In this document: positions 9,901 through 19,062 of the stretch, piece after piece
Layout: every line of letters starts with the position of its first letter
Position numbering within the stretch: position 1 is the stretch's first letter
DNA from: Erwinia pyrifoliae DSM 12163
GTDB lineage: Bacteria; Pseudomonadota; Gammaproteobacteria; Enterobacterales; Enterobacteriaceae
DNA length: 41,657 bases
Assembly (NCBI RefSeq): GCF_000026985.1
Contig: NC_017390.1
Coordinates: forward strand, 754,014 to 795,670
Reading direction: 5' to 3'
Made by a program: the position numbers and the translations under genes
The notes under the pieces: generated by a model
What the model was told of the DNA's origin: nothing
Database searches by the model: none
The model's input: only the letters and a program-made list of their open reading frames with translations

Positions 9901-9927
9901 GCGGGCGGGTTTCCCTGGCCCGCCCGC
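9901..9927 (+). terminator. GC-rich hairpin after prfC
   Basis: GCGGGCGGG (9901-9909) pairs perfectly with CCCGCCCGC (9919-9927). There is no real T-tract (TTACAGA follows), so it may stabilise the 3' end or terminate weakly. From here to 10157 there is only the osmY leader region; I could not pick its promoter with confidence. Confidence 0.5.
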
Positions 9928-10157
9928 TTACAGACTCCTCTGAAAGAACCTTTTATTTGCTGCTTTATCCATCAATCTCTTTCCCGTTCCCGGTGAAATC
10001 CTGATTACCAACTATATTCATTGCCACAGGACGAAAATATGCGGCGCGGTTGCTGCAACGTTCACAGGCGATAGCACGATGCCAACCCCTACAGTCACGT
10101 CGTTTGTGGCTGAAAAGCTCACCGTTGTGAGTTGTCTAAGACAAAAGGAACAAATCG

Positions 10158-10772
10158 ATGATGAAGACTAACATTGCAAAAACTCTGATGGCAGTAATGG
10201 TAGGGTCTGTACTGGTAAGCGGCTCTGCGCTGGCAGACGAGTCGATGACCAATAAAGCGCAGTCAAGCGCTGACAGCGCCGGTGCCAGGTTTGACAGCTC
10301 AATGAAAAAAGTGGGCGGCTATATGGATGACAGCGGCGTTACCGCTAAGGTAAAAGCGGCGCTGGTGGATGATGAAGCGATCAAAAGTACCGATATCTCT
10401 GTCGAGACCCACAGCGGTGTGGTCACGCTAAACGGCTTCGTGACCACGCAGGATCAGGCGGAAAAAGCGGTAGCGGTAGCGAAGAAAGTCGAAGGCGTCA
10501 AATCCGTTAGCGATAAACTGCATGTGAAAGACAGCACCAAACAGACCGTTAGCGGTTATGCCGGCGACACGGCAACCACCAGCGAAATCAAAGCTAAACT
10601 GTTAGCTGACGATATTGTTCCCTCACGCCATGTGAAAGTGGAAACCACCAACGGTGTGGTACAGCTGAGCGGTTCGGTGAAAACTCAGGCACAGTCTGAA
10701 CGTGCCGAAGGCATTGCTAAAGCCATTGAAGGCGTGAAAAGCGTTAAAAACGATCTGAGCGTTAAGCCGTAA
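10158..10772 (+). CDS. osmY: Osmotically induced periplasmic protein OsmY (204 aa)
   Basis: Periplasmic protein of two BON domains, induced by osmotic stress and stationary phase in E. coli. A Sec signal peptide occupies residues 1 to about 26 ([17 protein letters not shown], cut before DES). BON domain 1 is at about residues 55-125 ([20 protein letters not shown] to [10 protein letters not shown]) and BON domain 2 at about 134-202 ([20 protein letters not shown] to [10 protein letters not shown]). Length is close to the 201 residues of E. coli OsmY. The start has ATGATG, so 10161 is an alternative; AAAGGA lies upstream. A clean terminator follows, so it is probably monocistronic. Confidence 0.95.
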   Translation: MMKTNIAKTLMAVMVGSVLVSGSALADESMTNKAQSSADSAGARFDSSMKKVGGYMDDSGVTAKVKAALVDDEAIKSTDISVETHSGVVTLNGFVTTQDQAEKAVAVAKKVEGVKSVSDKLHVKDSTKQTVSGYAGDTATTSEIKAKLLADDIVPSRHVKVETTNGVVQLSGSVKTQAQSERAEGIAKAIEGVKSVKNDLSVKP

Positions 10773-10780
10773 CAGGTTGG

Positions 10781-10810
10781 CGACCCCGTACCGGGGTCGT
10801 TACCCGTTTT
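10781..10810 (+). terminator. osmY terminator
   Basis: CGACCCCG (10781-10788) pairs with CGGGGTCG (10792-10799) around loop TAC, followed by TTACCCGTTTT. Confidence 0.7.
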
Positions 10811-10895
10811 ACCCGTAAAGAAAAAGTTTGGCTAAGCTCAGGCCAGCCGAATGGTAAAAAATGAGTCCGATTTCACTACTGGTAAGGAGAGGCTT

Positions 10896-11057
10896 ATGTT
10901 TCGTTGGGGTATTATCTTCCTGGTTATCGCGTTGATTGCAGCGGCATTAGGTTTTGGTGGTCTGGCGGGTACGGCAGCATGGGCTGCTAAGGTTGTCTTC
11001 GTTGTCGGTATCGTTATCTTCCTGATCAGCCTGTTTACCGGGCGCAAGAAGTTATAG
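10896..11057 (+). CDS. ytjA: Small inner-membrane protein YtjA (DUF1328, 53 aa)
   Basis: A 53-residue, strongly hydrophobic protein with two predicted membrane helices: [20 protein letters not shown], then [15 protein letters not shown] ending in GRKKL. Length and sequence match E. coli YtjA almost exactly. ATG 10896 is chosen because TAAGGAGAGG lies just upstream; a longer in-frame start at 10851 would add unconserved residues. Family function is not established; the gene sits between osmY and yjjU as in E. coli. Confidence 0.93.
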   Translation: MFRWGIIFLVIALIAAALGFGGLAGTAAWAAKVVFVVGIVIFLISLFTGRKKL

Positions 11058-11167
11058 TGGTAACGGACATCGCTCAAGCGCATTGCTACGGATAGCAACA
11101 AGCGCTCCACGGCGGTAAATGATGACGGGTATCCTCTTTACGCGCTGATACTGAGAGGATACCTGAC

Positions 11168-12196
11168 TTGGGCATACATATTCCGATTACCCCTGGCAAC
11201 ACCGAGCCGTTAAGGTTGCAGCGATTCCGGCCAGGCAAGCTTGCCCTGGTGTGTGAAGGCGGCGGACAGCGCGGTATCTTTACTGCGGGCGTGCTTGACG
11301 AATTTCAACGTGCTCTCTTCAACCCCTTTCATTTAATGCTTGGCACCTCCGCTGGTGCGCAAAACCTTTCAGCCTTTGTCTGCGCTCAACCGGGTTATGC
11401 CCGCCGGGTGATCACGCGTTACACCACCAGCAAATTGTTCTTTGATCCTCTGCGGTTTATGCGCGGCGGGCATTTGCTCGATCTTGACTGGCTGATTGAT
11501 ATCACGCGCCAGGAGCTGCCGCTGGCGATTGACGCCGGTGAGAAGCTGTTTGCATCCGGGCGCGAATTCTATATGTGTGCCTGCCGCAGCGACGATTACA
11601 GCGCCAGCTACTTCGCGCCCACTTCAGAAAACTGGCACGATTTAATCAGGGCTTCCAGCGCCATTCCGGGCTTCTATCGTCCCGGCGTTAACCTGTCGGG
11701 CGTCAGCTATCTGGATGGCGGTATCAGCGATGCCATTCCGGTGCGTGAGGCGGCGCGGCGCGGGGCTGAAACTATCGTCGTTATCCGCACCGTGCCACCG
11801 CAAACTACCTTGACGCCGCACTGGCTGAAAAGGGCGGAATGCTGGTTGAGCGATGGCGCACTGCAACCGCTAATTAACATTATGCGGCTGCATGAAGAAA
11901 GCTATCTTCAGACCGAGCATTTCATCAACCAGCCGCCGGGTAAGTTACGCATTATTGAAATCTATCCGCCGCATCCGCTGTCCAGCATGGCGCTCGGCAG
12001 CCGGGTGGCCTCGTTGAATAAAGATTATCATCTGGGCAGACGCTGCGGACGTTACTTCCTTGCCACGCTTGGCCAGCGGCTGAACGATGATGCTCAACAG
12101 ATGCGTCAGCAGATTGTGATACCGCCTGCCCCCGTGGCCAATGAGGCAGACCGTCTGGGAGCTGATACTGATTATGACAAGGGGTCGCTGGCATGA
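11168..12196 (+). CDS. yjjU: Patatin-like phospholipase YjjU (342 aa)
   Basis: Predicted serine acyl hydrolase. The Ser-Asp dyad is complete: oxyanion loop EGGGQRG, nucleophile elbow LGTSAGA, and YLDGGISDAIP for the Asp. The start is TTG at 11168 with AGAGGA just upstream, giving MGIHIPITPGN, which aligns with the E. coli N-terminus. The C-terminal 50 or so residues are polar and less conserved. The stop overlaps the start of yjjV by four bases (ATGA), so the two are translationally coupled. Substrate is unknown. Confidence 0.93.
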   Translation: MGIHIPITPGNTEPLRLQRFRPGKLALVCEGGGQRGIFTAGVLDEFQRALFNPFHLMLGTSAGAQNLSAFVCAQPGYARRVITRYTTSKLFFDPLRFMRGGHLLDLDWLIDITRQELPLAIDAGEKLFASGREFYMCACRSDDYSASYFAPTSENWHDLIRASSAIPGFYRPGVNLSGVSYLDGGISDAIPVREAARRGAETIVVIRTVPPQTTLTPHWLKRAECWLSDGALQPLINIMRLHEESYLQTEHFINQPPGKLRIIEIYPPHPLSSMALGSRVASLNKDYHLGRRCGRYFLATLGQRLNDDAQQMRQQIVIPPAPVANEADRLGADTDYDKGSLA

Positions 12197-12969
12197 CGCC
12201 ATGTTTTGTCGATACGCACTGCCATTTCGATTTTCCGCCCTTCGTTGGCGATGAAGAGGCAAGTCTGCAACGGGCGGCTCAGGCCGGGGTTGAGAAAATG
12301 ATTGCCGTCAGCGTATCGGCCACGCGTTTTGATCGGGTGATGGCGCTGGCAGAACGGCATTATGCGGTGTATGCCGCGCTTGGGCTGCATCCGATGGCGG
12401 TGGCAGAGCATAATGAGCAAAGCCTTGTCGCACTTGAACAGCATCTGCAACGGCGTCATCACAAAGTGGTCGCCATCGGCGAAATCGGCCTCGATCTGTT
12501 TATCGATAACCCGCAGTTTGAGCGGCAACAGGCACTGCTTGATGCGCAGCTGCGCCTGGCGCGTGATTACAGTCTGCCGGTGATCCTGCATTCGCGCCGC
12601 ACTCATGACAAGCTGGCGCAGCAGCTGCGGCGTTTCGATCTGGCCAGGCGTGGCGTGGTGCACGGTTTTGCCGGAAGTGAACAGCAGGCGCTGGCGTTTA
12701 TCCGTGCCGGATATGCGATTGGCGTCGGGGGTACTATCACCTATGAACGCGCCAGCAAAACTCGTCAAACCATTGCCCGTCTGCCGCTGACCTCACTGGT
12801 GCTGGAAACCGACTCACCCGATATGCCGCTGCAAGGTTTTCAGGGGCAGCCCAACCGCCCTGAGCGAGTCAGAGATATCTGGCACGCCCTGTGCGCTCTG
12901 CGCGATGAATCCCCGCAACAAATAACCGAAACGCTACGCGAGAATACCCGTACTCTGTTTGGCGTGTGA
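12193..12969 (+). CDS. yjjV: TatD-family metal-dependent hydrolase YjjV (258 aa)
   Basis: Amidohydrolase-fold protein related to the TatD deoxyribonuclease. Metal-binding motifs are visible: DTHCHFDF at the N-terminus, GEIGLDLF, HSRRTHDKL, HGFAGSEQQA, and ETDSPDMPLQGFQGQPNRP near the C-terminus, all in TatD order. Length equals E. coli YjjV. The ATG is inside the last codons of yjjU. In E. coli the next genes are yjjW and yjjI; here deoC follows directly after a promoter region, so those two genes are missing from this position. Confidence 0.93.
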   Translation: MTPCFVDTHCHFDFPPFVGDEEASLQRAAQAGVEKMIAVSVSATRFDRVMALAERHYAVYAALGLHPMAVAEHNEQSLVALEQHLQRRHHKVVAIGEIGLDLFIDNPQFERQQALLDAQLRLARDYSLPVILHSRRTHDKLAQQLRRFDLARRGVVHGFAGSEQQALAFIRAGYAIGVGGTITYERASKTRQTIARLPLTSLVLETDSPDMPLQGFQGQPNRPERVRDIWHALCALRDESPQQITETLRENTRTLFGV

Positions 12970-12998
12970 ATGCAGATAGCGCCAACCTGACGATCCTG

Positions 12999-13020
12999 TG
13001 ATGTGATAATGATAACATTT
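12999..13020. promoter_or_regulatory. Upstream CRP-like site in the deo control region
   Basis: Half-sites ATGTGAT and ATAACATTT are arranged as in the 22-bp CRP consensus, with one mismatch in the second TGTGA-type half. Its centre is about 163 bases upstream of the start inferred from the TATAAT at 13160. That is further than the -93.5 site of E. coli deoP2, so its role in deo control is uncertain. Confidence 0.5.
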
Positions 13021-13122
13021 CCCCGGCGTTGACTTCGTGCCGGGTCCCGCCCGCCCGGCCGCCGCTTAATGGCGAACACCTCCAGGTTTCAGTTGACGTT
13101 AATGCAGATGTCATATTCGTAT

Positions 13123-13138
13123 CGTGAAACTTCCCACA
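13123..13138. promoter_or_regulatory. CRP-like site of the deo promoter
   Basis: CGTGA-N6-CCACA differs from TGTGA-N6-TCACA at one position in each half. Its centre, 13130.5, is 41.5 bases upstream of the transcription start expected seven bases after TATAAT (13160-13165). That is the canonical class II CRP position and that of E. coli deoP2. The spacing was counted from the sequence; the function is inferred. Confidence 0.55.
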
Positions 13139-13156
13139 AAATCATGCCGCTCAGGC

Positions 13157-13172
13157 TGTTATAATCCTAACA
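13157..13172. promoter_or_regulatory. DeoR-like operator overlapping the -10 box of the deo promoter
   Basis: TGTTATAATCCTAACA matches the DeoR operator TGTTAGAATTCTAACA at 14 of 16 positions and contains a perfect TATAAT -10 element (13160-13165). Binding there would block RNA polymerase. No good -35 is visible, as expected for a CRP-dependent promoter. Confidence 0.75.
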
Positions 13173-13236
13173 TTGCAGGCGTTGTCCGGCGTGAGCCTGT
13201 CAAATGCCTCCCCATTCAACTTACCTGGAAATAACC

Positions 13237-14016
13237 ATGTCCGATGCCAAAGCTCAGGCGCTGCGCGCGCTGCAACTGATGGATCTCACCACGCTCAATG
13301 ATGACGATACTGATGCCAACGTGATCGGCCTTTGTCGCCAGGCGAAATCCCCGGCCGGTAACACCGCCGCCATCTGCATCTATCCGCGCTTTATTCCGCT
13401 GGCGCGCAAAACGCTGCGTGAGCAGGGGACGCCGGAAATCCGTATTGCCACAGTGACCAACTTCCCACATGGCAATGATGATATTGATATTGCGCTGGCG
13501 GAAACCCGTGCGGCGATTGCCTACGGGGCAGATGAAGTTGACGTGGTATTCCCGTACCGTGCGCTGATCGCCGGTAATGAAACTGTCGGCTTTGAGCTGG
13601 TAAAGGCCTGTAAGCAGGCGTGTTCAGCGGCGAATGTGCTGCTAAAAGTCATCATTGAAAGCGGTGAGCTGAAAGAGGAAGCGCTGATCCGTCAAGCCTC
13701 TGAAATAGCCATCGATGCCGGCGCTGATTTTATCAAAACGTCCACCGGAAAAGTGTCGGTCAACGCCACGCCAGCGGTAGCGGAGATCATGATGCGTACT
13801 ATTGCCGCGAAAGGCGTTCACCAGCAGGTGGGCTTTAAGCCAGCCGGTGGCGTGCGTACCGCAGACGATGCGGCGCTGTATTTGCAGCTGGCAGACGATA
13901 TCCTTGGCCCGGACTGGGCCGATGCGCGCCATTTCCGTTTCGGTGCATCCAGCCTGCTCGCCAGCCTGTTAAACGCGGCGGGTTTCAGCGCCGCTACCAG
14001 CGACAGCGACTATTAA
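13237..14016 (+). CDS. deoC: Deoxyribose-phosphate aldolase
   Basis: Cleaves 2-deoxyribose-5-phosphate to acetaldehyde and glyceraldehyde-3-phosphate, the last step of deoxynucleoside breakdown. The ATG at 13237 gives 259 residues, identical in length to E. coli DeoC; the in-frame ATG at 13204 would add 11 unconserved residues. Key residues sit at the E. coli numbers: Asp102 (EVDVVF) and Schiff-base Lys167 (FIKTSTG), with the [10 protein letters not shown] segment holding the second active-site lysine. First gene of the deoCABD operon, directly behind the CRP/DeoR promoter region. Confidence 0.97.
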   Translation: MSDAKAQALRALQLMDLTTLNDDDTDANVIGLCRQAKSPAGNTAAICIYPRFIPLARKTLREQGTPEIRIATVTNFPHGNDDIDIALAETRAAIAYGADEVDVVFPYRALIAGNETVGFELVKACKQACSAANVLLKVIIESGELKEEALIRQASEIAIDAGADFIKTSTGKVSVNATPAVAEIMMRTIAAKGVHQQVGFKPAGGVRTADDAALYLQLADDILGPDWADARHFRFGASSLLASLLNAAGFSAATSDSDY

Positions 14017-14149
14017 CAGGCTGGTTGCCATTGCGCACCTGCACCGTGGCGGGGTAACACCGTACGCGGCGATGTGCGTCTCCAGACCGGCGATGGCCAT
14101 CACGCCAGTATGGACCCGCATCATTGATGGTATTGTCCTGGGAGTCATC

Positions 14150-15472
14150 GTGTTTCTGCCACAAGAAATTATCCGCAAAAAACGTGATGGTCATGCACTA
14201 AGCGAAGAAGAGATCCGTCTGTTTATTAACGGCGTGTGTGACAACTCGGTTTCCGAGGGGCAGATCGCCGCGCTGGCGATGGCCATCTGGTTTCGTGATA
14301 TGACGCTGCCGGAGCGTGTGGCGCTGACGATGGCGATGCGCGATTCCGGTTCGGTACTCAGCTGGAAAGCGCTGGATCTCAACGGCCCGGTGGTGGACAA
14401 ACACTCAACCGGCGGCGTGGGCGATGTCACGTCGCTGATGCTTGGCCCAATGGTGGCTGCCTGTGGCGGCTATGTGCCGATGATCTCCGGCCGTGGGCTG
14501 GGTCATACCGGCGGCACGCTGGATAAACTGGAAGCCATTCCCGGTTTTGATATTTTCCCGCAGGACGACCGGTTCCGCCAGATTATCAAACAGGTAGGGG
14601 TGGCGATCGTCGGCCAGACCCGGTCGCTGGCTCCGGCGGATAAGCGCTTCTATGCCACGCGTGATATTACCGCCACGGTAGATTCAATCCCGCTTATTGC
14701 TGCCTCGATCCTCGCCAAGAAACTGGCTGAAGGTCTTGATGCCTTGGTCATGGACGTGAAAGTGGGTTCCGGGGCGCTGATGCCTGCTCTTGAACAATCC
14801 GAAGCGCTGGCGCAGGCCATTTTTGGCGTAGCAAACGGTGCCGGTTGTCACACCACCGTGCTGTTAACCGATATGAACCAGGCGCTGGCTTCCCGCGCCG
14901 GTAATGCGCTGGAAGTGCGTGAAGCGGTGCAGTTCCTGACCGGCGAATACCGCAATCCGCGCCTGCTGGAAGTGACGATGGCGCTGTGCAGCGAAATGTT
15001 GCTCTCCGGCGGGCTGGCGCAGTCAGGCGATGAAGCGCAGATTAAGCTGCAGGCGGTGCTGGACAACGGTGCCGCCGCCGAGGTGTTTGCGCGCATGGTA
15101 GCGGCGCAGAAGGGGCCGACTGACTTTATCGAGCGTATCGACAGTTATCTGCCTGTCCCGATGCTGAGCAAAGCGGTTTATGCCAACACCAGCGGCATCG
15201 TCAGCGCGATGGACACCCGTGCGCTGGGGATGGCGGTAGTGGCGCTGGGCGGCGGTCGCCGCCGGGCCAGCGACAGCATTGACTACAGCGTTGGCTTCAG
15301 CGACCTGGTGCAGCTGGGCGATAAGGTGGGTAGCCAGCGTCCGCTGGCGGTGATCCATGCTGCCAGCGAAGCCGGCTGGCAGCAGGCCGCTCGGGCCTTG
15401 CAGCACGCCGTCGTTGTCGGGCAGGTGGCGCCGGCATCAACGCCAGTTATTTATCGCAGAATCTCGCAATAA
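14150..15472 (+). CDS. deoA: Thymidine phosphorylase
   Basis: Converts thymidine and phosphate to thymine and deoxyribose-1-phosphate. GTG at 14150 with GGAG at 14141-14144 gives 440 residues, the E. coli length; a longer frame opens at 14072 but is unconserved. The family signature [21 protein letters not shown], the phosphate-site KHSTGGVGD and the substrate-site segment starting [13 protein letters not shown] are intact. The 133-base gap after deoC resembles the deoC-deoA spacing of E. coli. Confidence 0.96.
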   Translation: MFLPQEIIRKKRDGHALSEEEIRLFINGVCDNSVSEGQIAALAMAIWFRDMTLPERVALTMAMRDSGSVLSWKALDLNGPVVDKHSTGGVGDVTSLMLGPMVAACGGYVPMISGRGLGHTGGTLDKLEAIPGFDIFPQDDRFRQIIKQVGVAIVGQTRSLAPADKRFYATRDITATVDSIPLIAASILAKKLAEGLDALVMDVKVGSGALMPALEQSEALAQAIFGVANGAGCHTTVLLTDMNQALASRAGNALEVREAVQFLTGEYRNPRLLEVTMALCSEMLLSGGLAQSGDEAQIKLQAVLDNGAAAEVFARMVAAQKGPTDFIERIDSYLPVPMLSKAVYANTSGIVSAMDTRALGMAVVALGGGRRRASDSIDYSVGFSDLVQLGDKVGSQRPLAVIHAASEAGWQQAARALQHAVVVGQVAPASTPVIYRRISQ

Positions 15473-15535
15473 GCGGTATTCTGTTCCGATCGGATTTTTT
15501 TAACTCTCAATGCGAGAACCGCGCAGGAGAACGGC

Positions 15536-16759
15536 ATGAAACGTGCATTTATCATGGTGCTGGATTCTTTCGGAATAGGGGCCAGCAAAGACGCTGATAA
15601 ATTCGGCGATAAAGGCGCAGATACCCTCGGCCATATTGCCGGGGCGTGCTTCAGGGGGGAAGCAGACAAGGGGCGTCAAGGCCCGCTCCATCTACCCAAT
15701 CTGACCGCGTTAGGCTTAGGTAAAGCGGCAGAGGCCTCAAGCGGGAAGTTTCCGCCGGGGCTGGATGGAAATGCTGAAATTATCGGTGCTTACGCCTATG
15801 CCAGCGAACTTTCCTCCGGCAAAGACACGCCGTCAGGCCACTGGGAAATTGCTGGCGTACCGGTGCTGTTTGACTGGGGCTACTTTAGCGACACCCAGAA
15901 CAGCTTCCCGCAGGAACTGCTCGATTTGCTGGTGGAAAAAGCCGAGCTGCCCGGCTATCTCGGCAACTGTCATTCATCCGGAACGGTGATCCTTGACCAG
16001 CTTGGCGAAGAGCATATGAAGAGCGGAAAACCGATCTTCTATACCTCCGCCGACTCGGTGTTCCAGATTGCCTGTCATGAAGAGACTTTCGGCCTTGAGC
16101 GTCTCTATGCACTCTGTGAAATAGCACGCGAAGCCTTGACCGAAGGCGGTTACAATATTGGTCGCGTGATTGCACGCCCATTTGTTGGCGATAAGCCGGG
16201 CCACTTCGAGCGCACCGGCAACCGCCACGATCTGGCGGTAGAACCCCCGGCACCGACCGTTTTGAAAAAACTGGTCGATGAGCAGGGCGGAGAGGTGATC
16301 TCCGTCGGTAAAATCGCCGATATCTATGCCCATGTTGGCATTACCAAAAAGGTCAAGGCTACCGGCCTGGATGCGCTGTTTGATGCCACGGTTGGCGAAA
16401 TGAGAACCGCGCCGGACAACAGCATCGTGTTCACCAATTTCGTTGATTTTGATTCGACGTGGGGGCATCGCCGCGATGTCCCAGGCTATGCCGCCGGGCT
16501 GGAGCTGTTCGATCGCCGCCTGCCGGAACTGATGGCGCAGGTGAAAGAGGGGGATATTCTGATCCTCACGGCGGATCACGGCTGCGACCCAAGCTGGCAC
16601 GGAACTGAGCACACGCGTGAGCATATCCCGGTACTTATCTTCGGGCCGGGCGTCAAGCCGGGTGATTATGGCTATCGTGAGACGTTCGCCGATATTGGCC
16701 AGACGGTTGCCCACTATTTTGGCCTGTCACCGATGGCTTACGGCAAACCACTCTTCTGA
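15536..16759 (+). CDS. deoB: Phosphopentomutase
   Basis: Interconverts (deoxy)ribose-1- and -5-phosphate, joining deoA/deoD products to DeoC. 407 residues, the same as E. coli DeoB. Alkaline-phosphatase-superfamily metal motifs are visible: VLDSFGIG at the N-terminus, DTPSGHWE with the phosphorylated Thr region, and [19 protein letters not shown] at the C-terminus. A Shine-Dalgarno (GCAGGAGAA) precedes ATG 15536. In E. coli an extra promoter lies ahead of deoB; I could not confirm one here. Confidence 0.97.
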   Translation: MKRAFIMVLDSFGIGASKDADKFGDKGADTLGHIAGACFRGEADKGRQGPLHLPNLTALGLGKAAEASSGKFPPGLDGNAEIIGAYAYASELSSGKDTPSGHWEIAGVPVLFDWGYFSDTQNSFPQELLDLLVEKAELPGYLGNCHSSGTVILDQLGEEHMKSGKPIFYTSADSVFQIACHEETFGLERLYALCEIAREALTEGGYNIGRVIARPFVGDKPGHFERTGNRHDLAVEPPAPTVLKKLVDEQGGEVISVGKIADIYAHVGITKKVKATGLDALFDATVGEMRTAPDNSIVFTNFVDFDSTWGHRRDVPGYAAGLELFDRRLPELMAQVKEGDILILTADHGCDPSWHGTEHTREHIPVLIFGPGVKPGDYGYRETFADIGQTVAHYFGLSPMAYGKPLF

Positions 16760-16792
16760 AGGTTAAAGTGCGCTTTAACACTATTCGTAACC

Positions 16793-16811
16793 GGCCAGGC
16801 AGCCCCTGGCC
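16793..16811 (+). repeat. Inverted repeat between deoB and deoD
   Basis: GGCCAGG (16793-16799) pairs with CCTGGCC (16805-16811). It lies 20 bases ahead of the deoD start with no T-tract, so it more likely affects mRNA stability or partial attenuation than full termination. Confidence 0.5.
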
Positions 16812-16831
16812 TGACAACATAAGGATTTAAC

Positions 16832-17551
16832 ATGGCTACGCCTCATATTAACGCTGAGATGGGTGATTTCGCTGACGTGGTGCTGATGCCCGGCGATCCG
16901 CTGCGCGCTAAACATATTGCTGAAACCTTCCTGCAGGATGCGGTAGAAGTGAACAACGTGCGCGGCATGCTGGGTTATACCGGCACCTATAAAGGCCGCA
17001 AAATCTCGGTAATGGGACACGGTATGGGCATCCCTTCCTGCTCAATCTACGCCAAAGAACTCATCACTGAATTCGGCGTGAAGAAGATCATCCGCGTTGG
17101 CTCATGCGGCGCGGTGCGCAGCGATGTGAAGCTGCGTGATGTGGTGATTGGCATGGGAGCCTGTACCGATTCCAAAGTGAACCGTATGCGTTTCAAAGAT
17201 CATGATTTTGCAGCGATTGCTGATTTCGATATGGTACGCAACGCGGTAGATGCGGCGCAGGCGCTGGGCGTGAAGGCCCGCGTGGGGAATATTTTCTCCG
17301 CCGATCTGTTCTACACGCCGGACCCGCAGATGTTCGACGTGATGGAGAAATACGGCATTCTCGGCGTGGAAATGGAAGCAGCCGGTATTTACGGCGTCGC
17401 GGCAGAGTTTGGGGCCAAAGCGCTGGCGATCTGCACCGTGTCGGATCATATCCGCACCCACGAGCAGACCACCGCCGCCGAGCGCCAGACCACCTTTAGC
17501 GAGATGATTGAGATCGCGCTGGAGTCGGTTCTGCTGGGTGATAAAGCGTAA
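16832..17551 (+). CDS. deoD: Purine-nucleoside phosphorylase
   Basis: Splits purine (deoxy)nucleosides with phosphate into base and (deoxy)ribose-1-phosphate. 239 residues, the same as E. coli DeoD and near-identical along its length: [20 protein letters not shown], the phosphate loop [15 protein letters not shown], the MEAAG ribose-site motif, and [12 protein letters not shown] with the catalytic Asp. AAGGA precedes ATG 16832. Last gene of the deo operon; a terminator follows. Confidence 0.98.
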   Translation: MATPHINAEMGDFADVVLMPGDPLRAKHIAETFLQDAVEVNNVRGMLGYTGTYKGRKISVMGHGMGIPSCSIYAKELITEFGVKKIIRVGSCGAVRSDVKLRDVVIGMGACTDSKVNRMRFKDHDFAAIADFDMVRNAVDAAQALGVKARVGNIFSADLFYTPDPQMFDVMEKYGILGVEMEAAGIYGVAAEFGAKALAICTVSDHIRTHEQTTAAERQTTFSEMIEIALESVLLGDKA

Positions 17552-17565
17552 TTTTCTCGCTGTCG

Positions 17566-17590
17566 AGGCTGGTATTTGCTAGCCTTTTTT
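17566..17590 (+). terminator. deo operon terminator
   Basis: AGGCT (17566-17570) pairs with AGCCT (17581-17585), immediately followed by TTTTT. Confidence 0.65.
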
Positions 17591-17664
17591 ACCCAGTATC
17601 TATTCATGTTTTATCTCTCATAATAACTATTTTTCTTTTATCACAAGCAATTAAGTGATAATTA

Positions 17665-17696
17665 TCTATTCACAAATCTATTCATAAATCTATTCA
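17665..17696. repeat. 12-bp tandem repeats directly upstream of yjjJ
   Basis: TCTATTCA recurs at 17665, 17677 and 17689 with an exact 12-bp period, and once more at 17599. The last copy ends two bases before the yjjJ ATG and occupies the place of a Shine-Dalgarno sequence, which is not otherwise visible. The arrangement suggests an operator read by the gene's own product or an unusual start region. Confidence 0.7.
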
Positions 17697-17698
17697 CC

Positions 17699-19033
17699 AT
17701 GAGCGAACTGACGACACTGCTGTTACAGGGGCCGCTGGATGCCGCCAGCCTCCAGGCGCGGCTCGGCATCAGCCAGGCCACGCTGTCCCGCCTGATTAAG
17801 TCCCAGCCGCAGGTGCTGAAATACGGTCGCGCCCGCGCCACGCGCTATGCCCTGCTGCGACCGCTGCGCGAGGTCAGTCAGTTTCCATTGTGGCAAATAG
17901 ATATAACCGGTCAGGCCCACGCAGCCGGGCAACTCTATAGCATCTGGCCGGCGGGAAGCTGCGTGGTGCAGGACGCGAGCGCCAGCTGGCACTACTATCC
18001 CGGATTACCCTGGTATTTAAGCGATATGCGCCCGCAGGGTTTTCTCGGGCGGGCGTGGGGGCGCGACTGCGCGCAGCAACTGGCGCTGCCGGAAGATATC
18101 CGCCAGTGGAACGACGATCATTGTCTGCTGGCACTGAGCAGCCGGGGTGCAGACGTCACGGGCAGTTGGCTGATTGGTCAGCATAGCTACCAGCAGTGGC
18201 TGCAACAACCGCGTCCGGCGGCGGCGGTGATGTTGGCCGATAAAGCCACCTGCTATCCGCAGCTGGCCAGCCAGGTTCTGGCAGGCGAGCAACCCGGCTC
18301 CTCTGCGGGGGGCGAACAGCCCAAATTTGCCAGCCTGGCCGAGCTGGCCGACGGCAGTCTGGCTCATGTGTTAGTTAAATTTACCCCGGCACGCGCCAAC
18401 GAAAACAGCCAGCGCTGGTGCGATCTGCTGCGCGCCGAGGCGCTGGCGTTGCGGCTGATGCAGCAGCACGGGCTGGCAGCAGCGCAGACGGCGGCGATCG
18501 CCGCCGACAGCGGTCAGCTGTTCCTTGAGGTGGTGCGTTTTGACCGCACAGGGGAAAACGGGCGGCGCAGCATGGTCTCGCTTGAGGCGGTGCAGGCAGA
18601 GTTTATCGGCAATTCACACCACTGGCCTGCTGCGTTACGGCAGCTGGTACAGCAGAAGCGCCTGAGCGAGCGCGATGCACAGCGCGGCATCTTGCAGTGG
18701 GCGTTTGGTCGTCTGATTGCCAATGGCGATATGCACGCCGGCAACCTGTCGTTTTTCCTCACCGAAGGCGGCTTACGACTGACGCCAGCCTATGACATGT
18801 TGCCGATGAGCTTCGCGCCGAACAGCGCGGGTTATATGCGCGACAGCGCCGTGGAGCTGCGGCTTGATGACAGCGTGAGCCAGCACCAGTGGCAAACCGC
18901 GCTGGAAATGGCCGGGCAATACTGGCAGTCAATCAGCGCAGAGAGCGCCTTCAGTGCGGGCTTCAGGCAGCTGGCGACGGAGATGCAGCGCAATCTGCCC
19001 GGGCTGGCCGGGCAGATTGCGCGTATGGCCTGA
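17699..19033 (+). CDS. yjjJ: HipA-like kinase-fold protein with N-terminal winged helix, YjjJ (444 aa)
   Basis: Fuses a DNA-binding head to a HipA-type kinase. Residues 1-50 (LLLQGPLDAASLQARLGISQATLSRLI) form a helix-turn-helix. The C-terminal half has HipA-kinase features: GGEQPKF (204-210), NGDMHAGN with the likely catalytic Asp344, and PAYDMLPM with the metal-binding Asp366. Length matches E. coli YjjJ (443 aa). No separate HipB antitoxin gene lies beside it, which fits a single protein carrying its own DNA-binding domain. The start at 17699 lacks a visible Shine-Dalgarno and is preceded by 12-bp repeats; no better in-frame start is visible nearby. Toxicity and target are not evident from sequence. 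Confidence 0.88.
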   Translation: MSELTTLLLQGPLDAASLQARLGISQATLSRLIKSQPQVLKYGRARATRYALLRPLREVSQFPLWQIDITGQAHAAGQLYSIWPAGSCVVQDASASWHYYPGLPWYLSDMRPQGFLGRAWGRDCAQQLALPEDIRQWNDDHCLLALSSRGADVTGSWLIGQHSYQQWLQQPRPAAAVMLADKATCYPQLASQVLAGEQPGSSAGGEQPKFASLAELADGSLAHVLVKFTPARANENSQRWCDLLRAEALALRLMQQHGLAAAQTAAIAADSGQLFLEVVRFDRTGENGRRSMVSLEAVQAEFIGNSHHWPAALRQLVQQKRLSERDAQRGILQWAFGRLIANGDMHAGNLSFFLTEGGLRLTPAYDMLPMSFAPNSAGYMRDSAVELRLDDSVSQHQWQTALEMAGQYWQSISAESAFSAGFRQLATEMQRNLPGLAGQIARMA

Positions 19034-19062
19034 GTGAACGGCAGCGATAGCGGCTGGCCGGG

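Noticed and set aside
14072..14149. Longer deoA start
   Set aside because: The GTG at 14150 has GGAG upstream and gives exactly the E. coli protein length; the extension is unconserved.
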